From Vibrio penaeicida (GTDB lineage: Bacteria; Pseudomonadota; Gammaproteobacteria; Enterobacterales; Vibrionaceae), in the NCBI RefSeq assembly GCF_002933855.1, contig NZ_BFAQ01000017.1, forward strand, positions 1 to 64,000: a stretch of 64,000 bases of DNA, given 5' to 3'. Position numbers and translations under genes: made by a program. The notes under the pieces were generated by a model. It was not told where the DNA came from. It saw nothing but the letters and a program-made list of their open reading frames with translations, and ran no database searches. Positions 8,650 to 17,561 of this stretch are shown here, piece after piece. Every line of letters starts with the position of its first letter. Within the stretch, counting starts at the first letter, position 1.

Positions 8650-9996
8650 CTATGCTAGAAACAGATTTCTTCGCCATTGATAGACAAATACAACTGCTAA
8701 CCCCAGCCCTCTCATCCCCATAAAGCTCAACATAGCCAGCCATAAAGCATGGTTACCGAAGTCAGAAAAAGCGAAAAAGACAAGGAAGAAACTGCACATC
8801 GCAACAAACATGCTATTGCGCATTTCTTTGCCTTTTGTGGCACCAATAAAGATGCCATCGAATAGGAAGCACCACATAGAAACCAAAGGCATTGCGATTA
8901 ACCACGGTAAGTAAACGTTGGCATGTTCTCGTACGACAGGAATGTCTGTGATCATCGAGATCAGCAGCGATCCCCCCAAGGCAAACACCAGCGTCAGCAG
9001 TGCGCAAATAATTAAGCTCCAGAAAAACGTTCCTATCAGCGATAGTTTCAACTGCTTTTCATCTTTTGCTCCGATGGCTTTCCCTACCATTGCTTCCATC
9101 GCATAGGCAAACCCGTCCATGCCGTAAGAGATCATCATCAAAAAGCTCATCAATACAGCATTTGCTGCCACCACGTCATCACCAAAACTGGCACCTTGGA
9201 AAGTCATAAACGTAAACGCTGCCTGTAAACACAATGAACGCAAAAATATGTCGCGGTTAAGACGAACAAACCGCCCCATTCCATTGGTGAGCGCACCTAG
9301 TTGGCTGAAAACAGATGGCAGCGCGAGCTTAATCCAAGTGCGATAAACGAAGAATAAGCCTAAAGACATGCCCGTATAGTCGGCCAACACGGATGCCAAC
9401 GCCGCGCCTTCGACTTTCCAACCAAAACCCACAACGAAAAGAAGATCGAGCACAATATTCGTCATATTGGACACAATCACGATCCACATTGGGGCTTTCG
9501 CGTTTTGTGTTCCTAGTAGCCATCCAAGAATAACGAAATTAGCGAGCGCGGCTGGCGCACTCCATACGCGTATTGAAAAGTATTGCTGACCATAGAATTT
9601 AACCTGATCGCTCGCGTCACTCAGCGCAAACACCCACTCAGAAACCCATGGGTGAAAGGAAAGGAATAATAACGCGAACATTCCAGCCATCATTAAGCCT
9701 TGGAGTAAAACAAGGCAAAGCTGCTCTCCACTTTTTGCTCCCGTTGCTTGCGCCGTTAACCCGGTTGTTGCCATACGCAGGAAGCCCAGCAGCCAAAATG
9801 ACACACTTATCATCGTGCCGCCCAATGCTACTCCACCCAAATACCATGCATGATCTAGGTGCCCGATAACCGCAGCATCCACCAACCCAAGTAAAGGAAT
9901 GGTGATATTGGACAAAACCATAGGAATAGCGAGCCAAAGCACTTGCTTGTGCAAAGACCAATTAGAAAGAAAGGATAGGTATTGAGATTTAATCAC
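8650..9996 (-). CDS. MATE-family efflux transporter, DinF-like
   Basis: About 448 residues from a GTG at 9994-9996, six bases after GAGG; an upstream TTG at 10009-10011 is less well placed. About twelve hydrophobic segments in two halves, with the MATE signature region IPMVLSNITIPLLGLVDAAV near residues 23-42. Members export cationic drugs or DNA-damage-related compounds in exchange for Na+ or H+. It lies 55 bases after the methyltransferase gene and downstream of lexA, the place of dinF in E. coli and of a MATE gene in V. cholerae. It is probably co-transcribed and partly SOS-influenced, by position only. Confidence 0.88.
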   Translation of the reverse strand: MIKSQYLSFLSNWSLHKQVLWLAIPMVLSNITIPLLGLVDAAVIGHLDHAWYLGGVALGGTMISVSFWLLGFLRMATTGLTAQATGAKSGEQLCLVLLQGLMMAGMFALLFLSFHPWVSEWVFALSDASDQVKFYGQQYFSIRVWSAPAALANFVILGWLLGTQNAKAPMWIVIVSNMTNIVLDLLFVVGFGWKVEGAALASVLADYTGMSLGLFFVYRTWIKLALPSVFSQLGALTNGMGRFVRLNRDIFLRSLCLQAAFTFMTFQGASFGDDVVAANAVLMSFLMMISYGMDGFAYAMEAMVGKAIGAKDEKQLKLSLIGTFFWSLIICALLTLVFALGGSLLISMITDIPVVREHANVYLPWLIAMPLVSMWCFLFDGIFIGATKGKEMRNSMFVAMCSFFLVFFAFSDFGNHALWLAMLSFMGMRGLGLAVVFVYQWRRNLFLA

Positions 9997-10051
9997 GTGG
10001 AACCTCGACAATTAAGGCATCGAGGTTAGCGTTTAGCGATTGATTAATCAA

Positions 10052-10867
10052 TCACCATCGCATGTGCAGAAGGACAGGGGTCATTCGGTGCTTGAAGAAG
10101 GACATTTTTGATAGCCAGCGTTGCCAGCGTTTCCATCGGCTGCAGTTTTTATCCATAGGAGAATGGACCGTAACCCATTGGTACCAAGGAAGCCAGTTAA
10201 GCAATTTCTCTTTAGGTCGGCTGATTGCGTGCTTGTAACCACCGCCACCGAGCTTTTTACCCCAATGAGAATTCGCTAAGTCACCCGCCAAAACAAAACA
10301 CGCTTGAGCATGAATAAATCGACGACCCAATGTTCTAATAAACTGAGCAACTTGAGATTCATCGCAATCAAGGAGTGCATGCTCACAGACGATAAGAACA
10401 GGGGAAGATTCAGGAACGGGGAAATCGTCAAGCCAGTCGGTATCCACCACACTGCCACATCGAAGTTGATAACGCTCACTTGGATGAAAAAGCTTTTGCC
10501 GCCAGAGTAAATTTTCGCTGATATCAAGTTCCAGCCAATGACAACGACCGTTATCTAAACGGTAGAAGCGGGTATCCAATCCAGCTCCAACGTTCAAGAT
10601 CCAAGCTTCAGGGTTATCCATCAAAAAGCTTTTCACTCTTTCATCACACAGCTGGGTTAGAGTGGCATTCAAAAGTTGCTTCTGATCAACATCGCCAGAC
10701 AAACACTCAGGCGCTAACTCACAACGCTGACACGCACTAGCAGCAATAGGATCGTAAACCAATCCATCGTCAACCAAGCTTTCTCTGCTTCGCAACCACA
10801 TAGGTTGAAGCAGATTCGCTGGAATCTGGTAGTGAGACTTAGGTCGTTTGAAGTGAGGTTGTGTCAT
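10052..10867 (-). CDS. leucine carboxyl methyltransferase-type SAM methyltransferase
   Basis: About 271 residues, starting at the second of two close ATGs (10865-10867), which is eight bases from AGGGA. The N-terminal part has a small Cys cluster (CQRCELAPEC). The SAM site NVGAGLDTRFYRLD followed by WLELD is the signature of the LCM/O-methyltransferase family (PF04072), and a conserved CEHALLDCDE lies in the middle. Such enzymes methylate carboxyl or hydroxyl groups, in polyketide pathways among others; the substrate here is unknown. A Fur box lies 30 bases upstream, so iron repression is likely. It is wedged between lexA and the MATE gene, all on one strand. Confidence 0.8.
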   Translation of the reverse strand: MTQPHFKRPKSHYQIPANLLQPMWLRSRESLVDDGLVYDPIAASACQRCELAPECLSGDVDQKQLLNATLTQLCDERVKSFLMDNPEAWILNVGAGLDTRFYRLDNGRCHWLELDISENLLWRQKLFHPSERYQLRCGSVVDTDWLDDFPVPESSPVLIVCEHALLDCDESQVAQFIRTLGRRFIHAQACFVLAGDLANSHWGKKLGGGGYKHAISRPKEKLLNWLPWYQWVTVHSPMDKNCSRWKRWQRWLSKMSFFKHRMTPVLLHMRW

Positions 10868-10896
10868 TATCATCTTCCCTACAATAATAGCTAGAT

Positions 10897-10915
10897 GATA
10901 ATGACTATCATTTAA
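10897..10915 (-). promoter_or_regulatory. Fur box upstream of the LCM-type methyltransferase
   Basis: GATAATGACTATCATTTAA matches 14 of 19 positions of the Fur consensus (GATAATGATAATCATTATC). It lies in the 63-bp gap between lexA and the methyltransferase start, suggesting an iron-responsive promoter inside the lexA transcription unit. Confidence 0.78.
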
Positions 10916-10930
10916 TAATGCAAAATTTAA

Positions 10931-11545
10931 TTACATCCAATCTGCATTTCTGATAACACCAACGGCAATACCTTCAATCGCTAAGTGCTGCGATGTGAGA
11001 TCAACTTTTATCGGTTCAAACTCTTCATTTTCAGCATGAAGCAGAACCGTGGAGCCTTTGCGCTCAAGACGCTTAACCGTAACGTCTTCATCGACTCTAG
11101 CAACAACAACCTGCCCGTCACGCACATCTGAGGTTTTATGAACAGCCAATAAGTCGCCATCCATAATACCAATATCTTTCATGCTCATACCATTAACACG
11201 AAGTAAAAAATCGGCTTGCGGTTTAAACATGGCCGGGTCAACTTGATAATGTGTTTCAACGTGCTCTTGAGCCAGAATAGGCTCACCTGCTGCAACCTGA
11301 CCAATCAAGGGCAAACCGTCTTCTTCTTCATCTTCTAGAAGAATTCGGATGCCGCGTGAAGCACCGGGAATAATCTCAATCACTTCTTTTCTGGCAAGAG
11401 CTTTTAAATGTTCTTCTGCTGCATTGGCAGAACGGAACCCCAACTCACGGGCAATTTCTGCACGAGTGGGTGGCATACCGGATACATCGATCTTATCTTT
11501 GATTAGATCGAAAACTTGTTGTTGGCGCGGCGTTAATGGCTTCAT
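10931..11545 (-). CDS. lexA: SOS response repressor LexA
   Basis: 204 residues, near the E. coli length of 202. The N-terminal winged helix (about 1-70) binds SOS boxes and the C-terminal S24 peptidase domain cleaves the protein when RecA filaments form. The cleavage bond is Ala86-Gly87 in VAAGEP; the catalytic dyad is Ser121 (GMSM) and Lys158 (VKRLE). AGGTGG precedes the ATG. Two SOS boxes upstream show autoregulation. Downstream on the same strand are the Fur-box methyltransferase gene and the DinF-like transporter gene. Confidence 0.98.
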   Translation of the reverse strand: MKPLTPRQQQVFDLIKDKIDVSGMPPTRAEIARELGFRSANAAEEHLKALARKEVIEIIPGASRGIRILLEDEEEDGLPLIGQVAAGEPILAQEHVETHYQVDPAMFKPQADFLLRVNGMSMKDIGIMDGDLLAVHKTSDVRDGQVVVARVDEDVTVKRLERKGSTVLLHAENEEFEPIKVDLTSQHLAIEGIAVGVIRNADWM

Positions 11546-11552
11546 GATCCAC

Positions 11553-11568
11553 CTGTCTTTTTATACAG
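11553..11568 (-). promoter_or_regulatory. SOS box 1 of lexA
   Basis: CTG-N10-CAG palindrome (minus strand CTGTATAAAAAGACAG), eight bases before the lexA ATG. It fits the LexA consensus TACTGTATATATATACAGTA. Confidence 0.92.
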
Positions 11569-11572
11569 TTAA

Positions 11573-11588
11573 CTGTGAGTATATCCAG
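11573..11588 (-). promoter_or_regulatory. SOS box 2 of lexA
   Basis: Second CTG-N10-CAG site (minus strand CTGGATATACTCACAG), 20 bases from the first. The double arrangement is the same as upstream of E. coli lexA and supports tight autorepression. Confidence 0.92.
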
Positions 11589-11815
11589 TAAATCGACGAA
11601 ATCAAAGACAATTGTCTATTTTTTAACGGGTTTGTTGTTTTACATTCATGCTATCTCCATTTGCCTTCGATATGCTTTGCAAAATAAGGGCTCGATTCAT
11701 CTCCGTTTCATTGATGCGAGCCGATGTAGCGCTTTAGAGATAGTGACAAATTTGAATAAAAGGTTAGACCAGTTTCTGCTATCCTTGCAGCGCAATTAAT
11801 CAAGTGGTGATGTTT

Positions 11816-12083
11816 TAGGGGCTGTTTATCTTTCGAGATGATTTTTGCAGCAATTTGTGGGTGATTTATACAAGGCAGAGCTCATTCGGTGTAGTCGCTC
11901 TACATCAATGAGCGATAACGCAGTAGAAATAAGCCACAAATGCTGCTCGAAGGGTTCGTTTCTATGCCTTTTACTCTTTGTTGCAAGGTATTTGCTTAGA
12001 ATGACTAGGCGTCACACCTTGCGCCGCGATTAAAAGACATAGAACTCGAACAAAATTTAACCACGAAAGATAAGCAGCCCCTA
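11816..12083. mobile_element. MITE-like element with 18-bp terminal inverted repeats
   Basis: A 268-bp non-coding block in the lexA-plsB gap. The ends GGGGCTGTTTATCTTTCG (11818-11835) and its complement (12064-12081) match at 17 of 18 positions and are flanked by TA on both sides, as expected after insertion at a TA target. Inside are two nested inverted repeats: GCAGCAATTTGTGG against CCACAAATGCTGC (about 11846-11956), and a central GCTCATT/AATGAGC hairpin with a TGTAG/CTACA inner stem. No transposase is encoded, so it would need one in trans. The structure is seen directly; the IS family is not identified. Confidence 0.75.
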
Positions 12084-12127
12084 TACAAATCGCCATCGAA
12101 ACAAACATGTTGAGGCAAACATTCGCT

Positions 12128-14551
12128 ATGTCTTCTGGACAATCTCTTTCTCGAGCTTTGATGAAGTTACCTTTGTCGGTATTGGTAAAAGGGACAACTA
12201 TCCCATCGAATCCGGTGGAAGATTTGGGAATCGATATTTCCAAACCCATCGTTTACGCACTGCCGTTTCGTTCTAACGTCGACCTACTGACGTTCCAAAG
12301 GTATGCCCTAGAAAAAGGGTTACCTGATCCATTGGCTCCGCTGGAAATTAATGGTCAACCGTTTGGACGTTTTGTGTTTACCTCTTCACGACCGACGTTG
12401 ATTCAAAATGATCACGATGCTCCCTCTGAGTCCGTTGATTTGTTTACGAAGCTGCTCGGATTACACAACAGTGACAGTGACTTAGATGTTCAAGTACTGC
12501 CTGTAAGTGTACTTTGGGGCCGAAAACCAGGAAAAGAAGAGAACCAAAAACCGTACCTTGAAAGTTTAAATGGTCCTCAAAAAGCAAAAGCATTACTGCT
12601 TTCAGGGCGAGACTGTCTAGTGCGATTTAGCCCTGTGGTTTCGCTGCGTTCAATGGCAGATAGCCACGGTACCGACCAAGAAATCGCTCACAAATTAACA
12701 CGAGTCGCTAGAATTCATTTTTCTCGCCAAAAATTGGCGGCGTCGGGTCCAAATCTTCCTAACCGCCAAGTTTTGTTTCAACGCTTATTGAAATCTGAAG
12801 CCATTAAAAAAGCGGTCGCAGACGAAGTCAAAAGCAAAAACATTAGCCAAGAAAAAGCCGAAAAAGAAGCCAAAGCGATCATGGATGAAATCGCCGCCGA
12901 TTTTTCTTATTCATTGGTGAAACGCGGCGACCGCTTCTTAGGTTGGTTGTGGAACAAGCTGTACCAAGGTCTCAGCATCAACAACGCTTCCACAGTGCGA
13001 AAGCTGGCGCAGGATGGTCACGAAATTGTGTACATACCGTGTCATCGTAGCCATATGGATTACCTGCTGTTGTCCTATGTGTTGTATCAAGAAGGGATGG
13101 TTCCACCGCACATTGCAGCTGGGATTAACCTGAACTTCTTCCCGGCGGGTCCTATCTTCCGCCGAGGAGGGGCGTTCTTTATTCGTCGCAGCTTTAAAGG
13201 CAATAAACTGTATTCCACGATCTTCCGTGAATATCTTGCAGAACTGTTTGCCAAAGGGTATTCCGTCGAGTACTTCAGTGAAGGTGGTCGTTCTAGGACA
13301 GGGCGCTTATTGCAAGCGAAAACTGGCATGCTAGCCATGACGATTCAAGCAATGCTTCGAGGGTTAAATCGCCCCGTGACTCTAGTGCCTGTCTATATCG
13401 GCTACGAACATGTTATGGAAGTTTCTACCTACGCAAAAGAACTCAGAGGCAAACGCAAAGAAAAAGAAAATGCGGGCCTTGTTCTGAAAACATTGCGCAA
13501 ACTTCGTAACTTTGGGCAAGGGTACGTCAACTTTGGCGAACCTATTCCACTGAACCAATACCTTAATGAACATGTACCAGATTGGACAAGCGACATAGAC
13601 GCTGTTAACAGCCCTAAACCCCAATGGATGACTCCCGTGGTTAACCATTTGGCTGAGAAAATGATGACGCACATAAACAAAGCGGCGGCCACTAATGCTC
13701 TAACCTTGTGTGCTCTTGCTTTATCGGCATCCAGGCAACGTGCTTTGTCTCGCGAAACTTTAGTTCAACAGGTAGACAGCTATCTTGCGTTGCTTCGCCA
13801 AGTCCCTTATTCCTGTACCAGCACTACACCAGATAACAATGCGGAAGACTTGGTTCATCACGCCATAAGTTTAGATAAGTTTGTCATTGAACCAGACAGC
13901 ATGGGCGACATCATTTCACTTGATCGCCAACAATCCATTCTGATGACGTACTACCGAAACAACATTATCCACTTGTTTGCTATTCCCTCTTTGATAGCTC
14001 AACTGGTTGTTCAGCATGAGAATATCAAACTGTCTGCAATCGTGGATTCAGTCACAACCTTGTACCCATTCTTAAAGAAAGAGCTGTTTATCCATTATGA
14101 CGAAAGTGATATCTCGGATGTAGTTAACAAGACAATCGAAGAATTTGCTCGACAAGAACTGGTGATTCTCAATGATGGAAACGTGTCCTTAAGCCAATGC
14201 CGGATACAATCTCTGATTTTGTACGCCAGAACCATACAGGAAACGCTACAGCGATATTCCATAGCGATTACCCAACTCGTAGCGGCACCTGAATTGGGCA
14301 GAACGGAACTCGAGCAACACAGCCAACAAGTGGCACAGAGGCTTGGGCGTTTACATGGTATCAACGCACCAGAGTTTTTTGACAAAGGTGTATTCGCCGC
14401 TCTATTTAGTACTCTGAAAGAGCAAGGCTACTTGGATGTCGATGGACAATGTGATTTGGACAAGACCAAACAGTTGGCAGAAACACTTTCTAAGCTACTG
14501 CCCACGGAAGTAAAACTGACCATACAAGAAAGCCGGCAATCAGAAAGTTAA
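12128..14551 (+). CDS. plsB: glycerol-3-phosphate 1-O-acyltransferase
   Basis: Acylates glycerol-3-phosphate with acyl-ACP/acyl-CoA, the first step of phospholipid synthesis, at the inner membrane. 807 residues from ATG 12128 (MSSGQ), the same length as E. coli PlsB; an in-frame ATG 21 bases earlier gives seven extra residues not typical of the family. The catalytic HX4D motif is in [10 protein letters not shown] near residue 300, followed by the conserved GAFFIRRSF and EGGRSRTGR glycerol-3-phosphate-binding blocks. It is divergent from lexA, with a MITE-like element directly upstream, and is closed by an intrinsic terminator. Confidence 0.97.
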   Translation: MSSGQSLSRALMKLPLSVLVKGTTIPSNPVEDLGIDISKPIVYALPFRSNVDLLTFQRYALEKGLPDPLAPLEINGQPFGRFVFTSSRPTLIQNDHDAPSESVDLFTKLLGLHNSDSDLDVQVLPVSVLWGRKPGKEENQKPYLESLNGPQKAKALLLSGRDCLVRFSPVVSLRSMADSHGTDQEIAHKLTRVARIHFSRQKLAASGPNLPNRQVLFQRLLKSEAIKKAVADEVKSKNISQEKAEKEAKAIMDEIAADFSYSLVKRGDRFLGWLWNKLYQGLSINNASTVRKLAQDGHEIVYIPCHRSHMDYLLLSYVLYQEGMVPPHIAAGINLNFFPAGPIFRRGGAFFIRRSFKGNKLYSTIFREYLAELFAKGYSVEYFSEGGRSRTGRLLQAKTGMLAMTIQAMLRGLNRPVTLVPVYIGYEHVMEVSTYAKELRGKRKEKENAGLVLKTLRKLRNFGQGYVNFGEPIPLNQYLNEHVPDWTSDIDAVNSPKPQWMTPVVNHLAEKMMTHINKAAATNALTLCALALSASRQRALSRETLVQQVDSYLALLRQVPYSCTSTTPDNNAEDLVHHAISLDKFVIEPDSMGDIISLDRQQSILMTYYRNNIIHLFAIPSLIAQLVVQHENIKLSAIVDSVTTLYPFLKKELFIHYDESDISDVVNKTIEEFARQELVILNDGNVSLSQCRIQSLILYARTIQETLQRYSIAITQLVAAPELGRTELEQHSQQVAQRLGRLHGINAPEFFDKGVFAALFSTLKEQGYLDVDGQCDLDKTKQLAETLSKLLPTEVKLTIQESRQSES

Positions 14552-14569
14552 AAAGCGCTCATAACGTTA

Positions 14570-14604
14570 AAAAAAGAGACCACCGAAAAAAGGTGGTCTT
14601 TTTG
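14570..14604. terminator. terminator after plsB
   Basis: GACCACC, a seven-base A-rich loop and GGTGGTC followed by TTTTT end plsB. A-runs on the left side also allow it to serve the convergent minus-strand gene that ends at 14615. Confidence 0.87.
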
Positions 14605-14614
14605 ATTTGGCGAT

Positions 14615-15079
14615 TTAAGTAATCGCAATCACTTCTGATGGCGTATGAGGCGCGACAGAATGCCCATAATGGTATTTAATAATGGTGCGGCGTTTCGCCA
14701 TCTTCCCTTCATTAATCGCATCGTTCAGCACACTGGCTGGCAAACGGAAACGGATGGTATACCCCTTTCCTTGCTGGGCACTGTAAGATTGCAGTGCAAT
14801 TAAATCAAACAACCGTTCAAGCTTATCGATAGGCTCTTCGTGATACTCAGTTTCTGCATCGGAATCCAACTCGTAGTCGGGATGGTCATCTGCATTCCAA
14901 GTGGCACGTTTTCGACGCCTTTCCTCTAGCGTTGCCTTTCGCTCTGCACTCGACTTGGTCAATTCTGTAGCGGGAGCCACAGGCTCTTTGACTTTATTGT
15001 CTCGTGCGACTTGTTCGGTTTGTATATTGACCGACGGGGCAATCAGCGGAACGCTGGCACTGGTCGGGTTCACTAACAT
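14615..15079 (-). CDS. hypothetical protein, charged
   Basis: 154 residues from the ATG at 15077-15079, six bases after a strong GGGAGG; the frame continues to 15169 but without a better start. The protein has a Pro/Ala/Ser-rich N-terminal third, a basic stretch (EERRRKR, about 52-58), an acidic middle (DDHPDYELDSDAETEYHEE) and a C-terminal part of mixed strands and helices ending in EVIAIT. No signal peptide or membrane segment. No family recognised. It is likely cytoplasmic and expressed as a single-gene unit; the next gene upstream on the same strand is bioH, 139 bases away from its start. Confidence 0.75.
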   Translation of the reverse strand: MLVNPTSASVPLIAPSVNIQTEQVARDNKVKEPVAPATELTKSSAERKATLEERRRKRATWNADDHPDYELDSDAETEYHEEPIDKLERLFDLIALQSYSAQQGKGYTIRFRLPASVLNDAINEGKMAKRRTIIKYHYGHSVAPHTPSEVIAIT

Positions 15080-15218
15080 AACAAACCTCCCACAACGGTA
15101 ACGTTGCCGTGAAACAAGTATATAACGAGCCTCACGACCTCTTGCCAATAATGGCAATGGCAAAACCAACCTGGTTACAGTTTAGCCTGCTTACTCTTAT
15201 AACGGCAGATTGTTCAAT

Positions 15219-15983
15219 TTATTTACAGAAGTCGGTGATCTTTTCACAAAACTGTTCGAGCTCTGTCATAAAAGGAGCGTGCGAAGATTGTTCGAACGTG
15301 TGCTGATGGCTGCTGGGAGCCCATGTTTGCATGTCTTTTGACACTTTAATGGGGACCAGTCCATCTAAGCGACCGTACATTCGGAGATAAGGCACATTGA
15401 TCTCAGCCACTTCCGCTCTGAGATCAACATTCGCTAACATGTCTAAACCCGCTAGCAGCACTTTAGGATCAGGTAGTGGGCGTGATAGCACTGCTTGTTT
15501 TAATTGCTTCACATCTTGGCGAGCGGATGGACTGCCCATGGCTTGGAGTGCCATGAAACGTTCAACGGTTTGCTGGAAATCCTCAACCAACTGCTCTGTA
15601 AATAAGGTCAGTACGTTAGGCTGAATACCACGCCAAGGCTTTTCGGCTGCAAATTTTGGCGAGCTGGCTACCGTGATCAACTTGGTGACTCTTTCGCTAT
15701 GCTTTAGTGCTATGTGGGTTGCCACTAAACCGCCCAATGACCACCCGACCCAAATTGCTTTTTCAGGCGCATCTTGCAGAATGCTATTTGCTATCGTTTC
15801 TAGATCTTGTGCATGAACTTGATGACTATGCCCATATCCAGGTAAATCAACCACATGAACAGAAAAGTGGCGAGCCAAGCGCTCTGCCGTTTGTTGCCAC
15901 ACCGCACCATTCATTCCCCATCCATGAAGCAATATCAGATCGGGCCCCTGTCCGAATGATTGCCAATACAACGATGTTGTCAT
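15219..15983 (-). CDS. bioH: pimeloyl-ACP methyl ester carboxylesterase
   Basis: Removes the methyl group from pimeloyl-ACP methyl ester, releasing the biotin precursor from fatty acid synthesis. 254 residues (E. coli 256). Alpha/beta hydrolase fold with the nucleophile Ser82 in GWSLGG, an oxyanion HGWG near residue 20, Asp near 205 (YGRLDGLVP) and His near 233 (SSHAPF). AAGGA lies six bases before the ATG. It is divergent from comF, the usual bioH-gntX arrangement of gammaproteobacteria. Confidence 0.96.
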   Translation of the reverse strand: MTTSLYWQSFGQGPDLILLHGWGMNGAVWQQTAERLARHFSVHVVDLPGYGHSHQVHAQDLETIANSILQDAPEKAIWVGWSLGGLVATHIALKHSERVTKLITVASSPKFAAEKPWRGIQPNVLTLFTEQLVEDFQQTVERFMALQAMGSPSARQDVKQLKQAVLSRPLPDPKVLLAGLDMLANVDLRAEVAEINVPYLRMYGRLDGLVPIKVSKDMQTWAPSSHQHTFEQSSHAPFMTELEQFCEKITDFCK

Positions 15984-16061
15984 GCTTTTTCCTTAAAACG
16001 TATTTAGTACAGCGAGTGTATTTAGTAACATATTCAACATAATGAATACAAAAGACTTAGT

Positions 16062-16772
16062 ATGGCTTTTTCTCACTGGCTGAAAATTCAAATTCACCAC
16101 CATTTTAAACTTCAATGCCCCTCATGTGGTCTGAACATTGAGGAAAGTACACCAAAAACCAGATGGTGTGACGCTTGTTTAGGTGATCTGAGAGAAAAAC
16201 ACCGATGTTTACAATGTGGGCTGCCCACTTTCAATACGGTTGAACAATGCGGTCAATGCCTCTCTACCCCTCCACCATGGCGGCGCTTACACTGCGTCGG
16301 AGATTATCAGCCACCATTATCGAACTATATTCACAGCTTCAAACATCAACATCAATTCTGGTTGTCTGGTGATCTAACCTATCTCCTTGCTGAACAAATT
16401 TCTCAACCCGCAGAAATTATTACCTCTGTCCCACTCCATTGGCGTCGGCAACTGTGGCGAGGCTATAATCAAAGTGATTACCTAGCGAAATCATTATGTC
16501 AGCACCTTGGTGTCACCGAGCGCTTTGATAACCAAATATTCAAACGTATAAAGCACACTAGTGCACAACAAGGGCTCAATAGAAAAGCCCGCCTTCTCAA
16601 TCTAAAAAACGCATTCACTCTCGATTCGTCTCGCGTGGCAAAACACATGGCGATTGTTGATGACGTAGTGACAACGGGCAGCACTATCCGACAATTATGC
16701 CAATTACTACTTGATGTTGGAGTAGAAAGGGTCGATATTTACTGCGTATGCCGAACCCCTGATCCGACCTAG
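16062..16772 (+). CDS. ComF/GntX-family phosphoribosyltransferase-like protein
   Basis: 236 residues. The N-terminus holds a zinc-finger-like set of cysteines (CPSCG near 20-24, CDAC, CLQCG, CGQC). The C-terminal half is a type I phosphoribosyltransferase fold with the PRPP loop IVDDVVTTGSTI near residues 205-216. It is the homologue of ComF (DNA uptake during competence in Haemophilus and Vibrio) and of E. coli GntX. In vibrios a role in natural transformation is plausible; the enzymatic substrate is unknown. It is followed by nfuA 90 bases on, on the same strand. Confidence 0.9.
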   Translation: MAFSHWLKIQIHHHFKLQCPSCGLNIEESTPKTRWCDACLGDLREKHRCLQCGLPTFNTVEQCGQCLSTPPPWRRLHCVGDYQPPLSNYIHSFKHQHQFWLSGDLTYLLAEQISQPAEIITSVPLHWRRQLWRGYNQSDYLAKSLCQHLGVTERFDNQIFKRIKHTSAQQGLNRKARLLNLKNAFTLDSSRVAKHMAIVDDVVTTGSTIRQLCQLLLDVGVERVDIYCVCRTPDPT

Positions 16773-16862
16773 TGTAAATAAGTTATGACTTAAAAAGCTG
16801 GATCGAAATATCGACAGGGGTAAAATGGTTAAATACTTTACAAAATCACTCGGGTATTGGTC

Positions 16863-17450
16863 GTGTCAAATACAATTACTATTACGGAAAACGCACAATC
16901 GCACTTTGGGAAATTGCTTGAGCAGCAACCTGAAGGCACAAACATTCGTGTCTTTGTGGTAAACCCAGGAACGCAAAACGCTGAGTGTGGCGTGTCTTAC
17001 TGCCCACCAGAAGCTGTGGAAGCCAGCGATACTAAACTAACGTTTGAACTCTTTTCTGCGTTTGTCGACGAGCTAAGCCTGCCATTCCTTGAGGATGCTG
17101 AGATCGACTTCGTCACAGATAAAATGGGGTCTCAGCTTACACTTAAAGCGCCCAATGCAAAAATGCGTAAAGTGTCTGATGATGCATCATTAATGGAACG
17201 AGTTGAATACGCCATTCAAACTCAGGTTAACCCTCAGCTGGCAGGACACGGTGGTCATGTTAGCCTTATTGAAATTTCAGAAAGCGGTGTCGCACTGGTT
17301 CAATTTGGTGGTGGCTGTAATGGTTGTTCCATGGTTGATGTTACTTTGAAAGAAGGCATTGAGAAAGAACTCTTGGCTCAATTCGAAGGTGAGTTGACAG
17401 CGGTACGTGACTCTACCGAGCACGACCGAGGAGAACATTCTTACTACTAA
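16863..17450 (+). CDS. nfuA: Fe-S biogenesis protein NfuA
   Basis: Carrier that delivers 4Fe-4S clusters to apoproteins, important under oxidative stress or iron limitation. From the GTG at 16863 it has 195 residues, beginning MSNTITIT as in relatives; a TTG at 16857 would add two residues. The N-terminal degenerate A-type (IscA-like) domain covers about 1-95 and the C-terminal Nfu domain about 105-190, with the cluster-binding CxxC in [11 protein letters not shown] near residue 150. It lies downstream of comF, as in E. coli gntX-nfuA, and ends at an intrinsic terminator. Confidence 0.95.
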   Translation: MSNTITITENAQSHFGKLLEQQPEGTNIRVFVVNPGTQNAECGVSYCPPEAVEASDTKLTFELFSAFVDELSLPFLEDAEIDFVTDKMGSQLTLKAPNAKMRKVSDDASLMERVEYAIQTQVNPQLAGHGGHVSLIEISESGVALVQFGGGCNGCSMVDVTLKEGIEKELLAQFEGELTAVRDSTEHDRGEHSYY

Positions 17451-17489
17451 GCTCTAAATAGCCGCAGGTAGAAAGAACCAAACAGACGA

Positions 17490-17517
17490 AAGCCGGGAAT
17501 CATGATTCCCGGCTTTT
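17490..17517 (+). terminator. intrinsic terminator of nfuA
   Basis: AAGCCGGGAATC, a short AT centre and GATTCCCGGCTTTTT form a near-perfect palindrome with a T-tail 40 bases after the nfuA stop. Confidence 0.88.
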
Positions 17518-17561
17518 TATTTGGTTTTGCGGTGCTTTACCGCAAACTTAAAACACATCGA

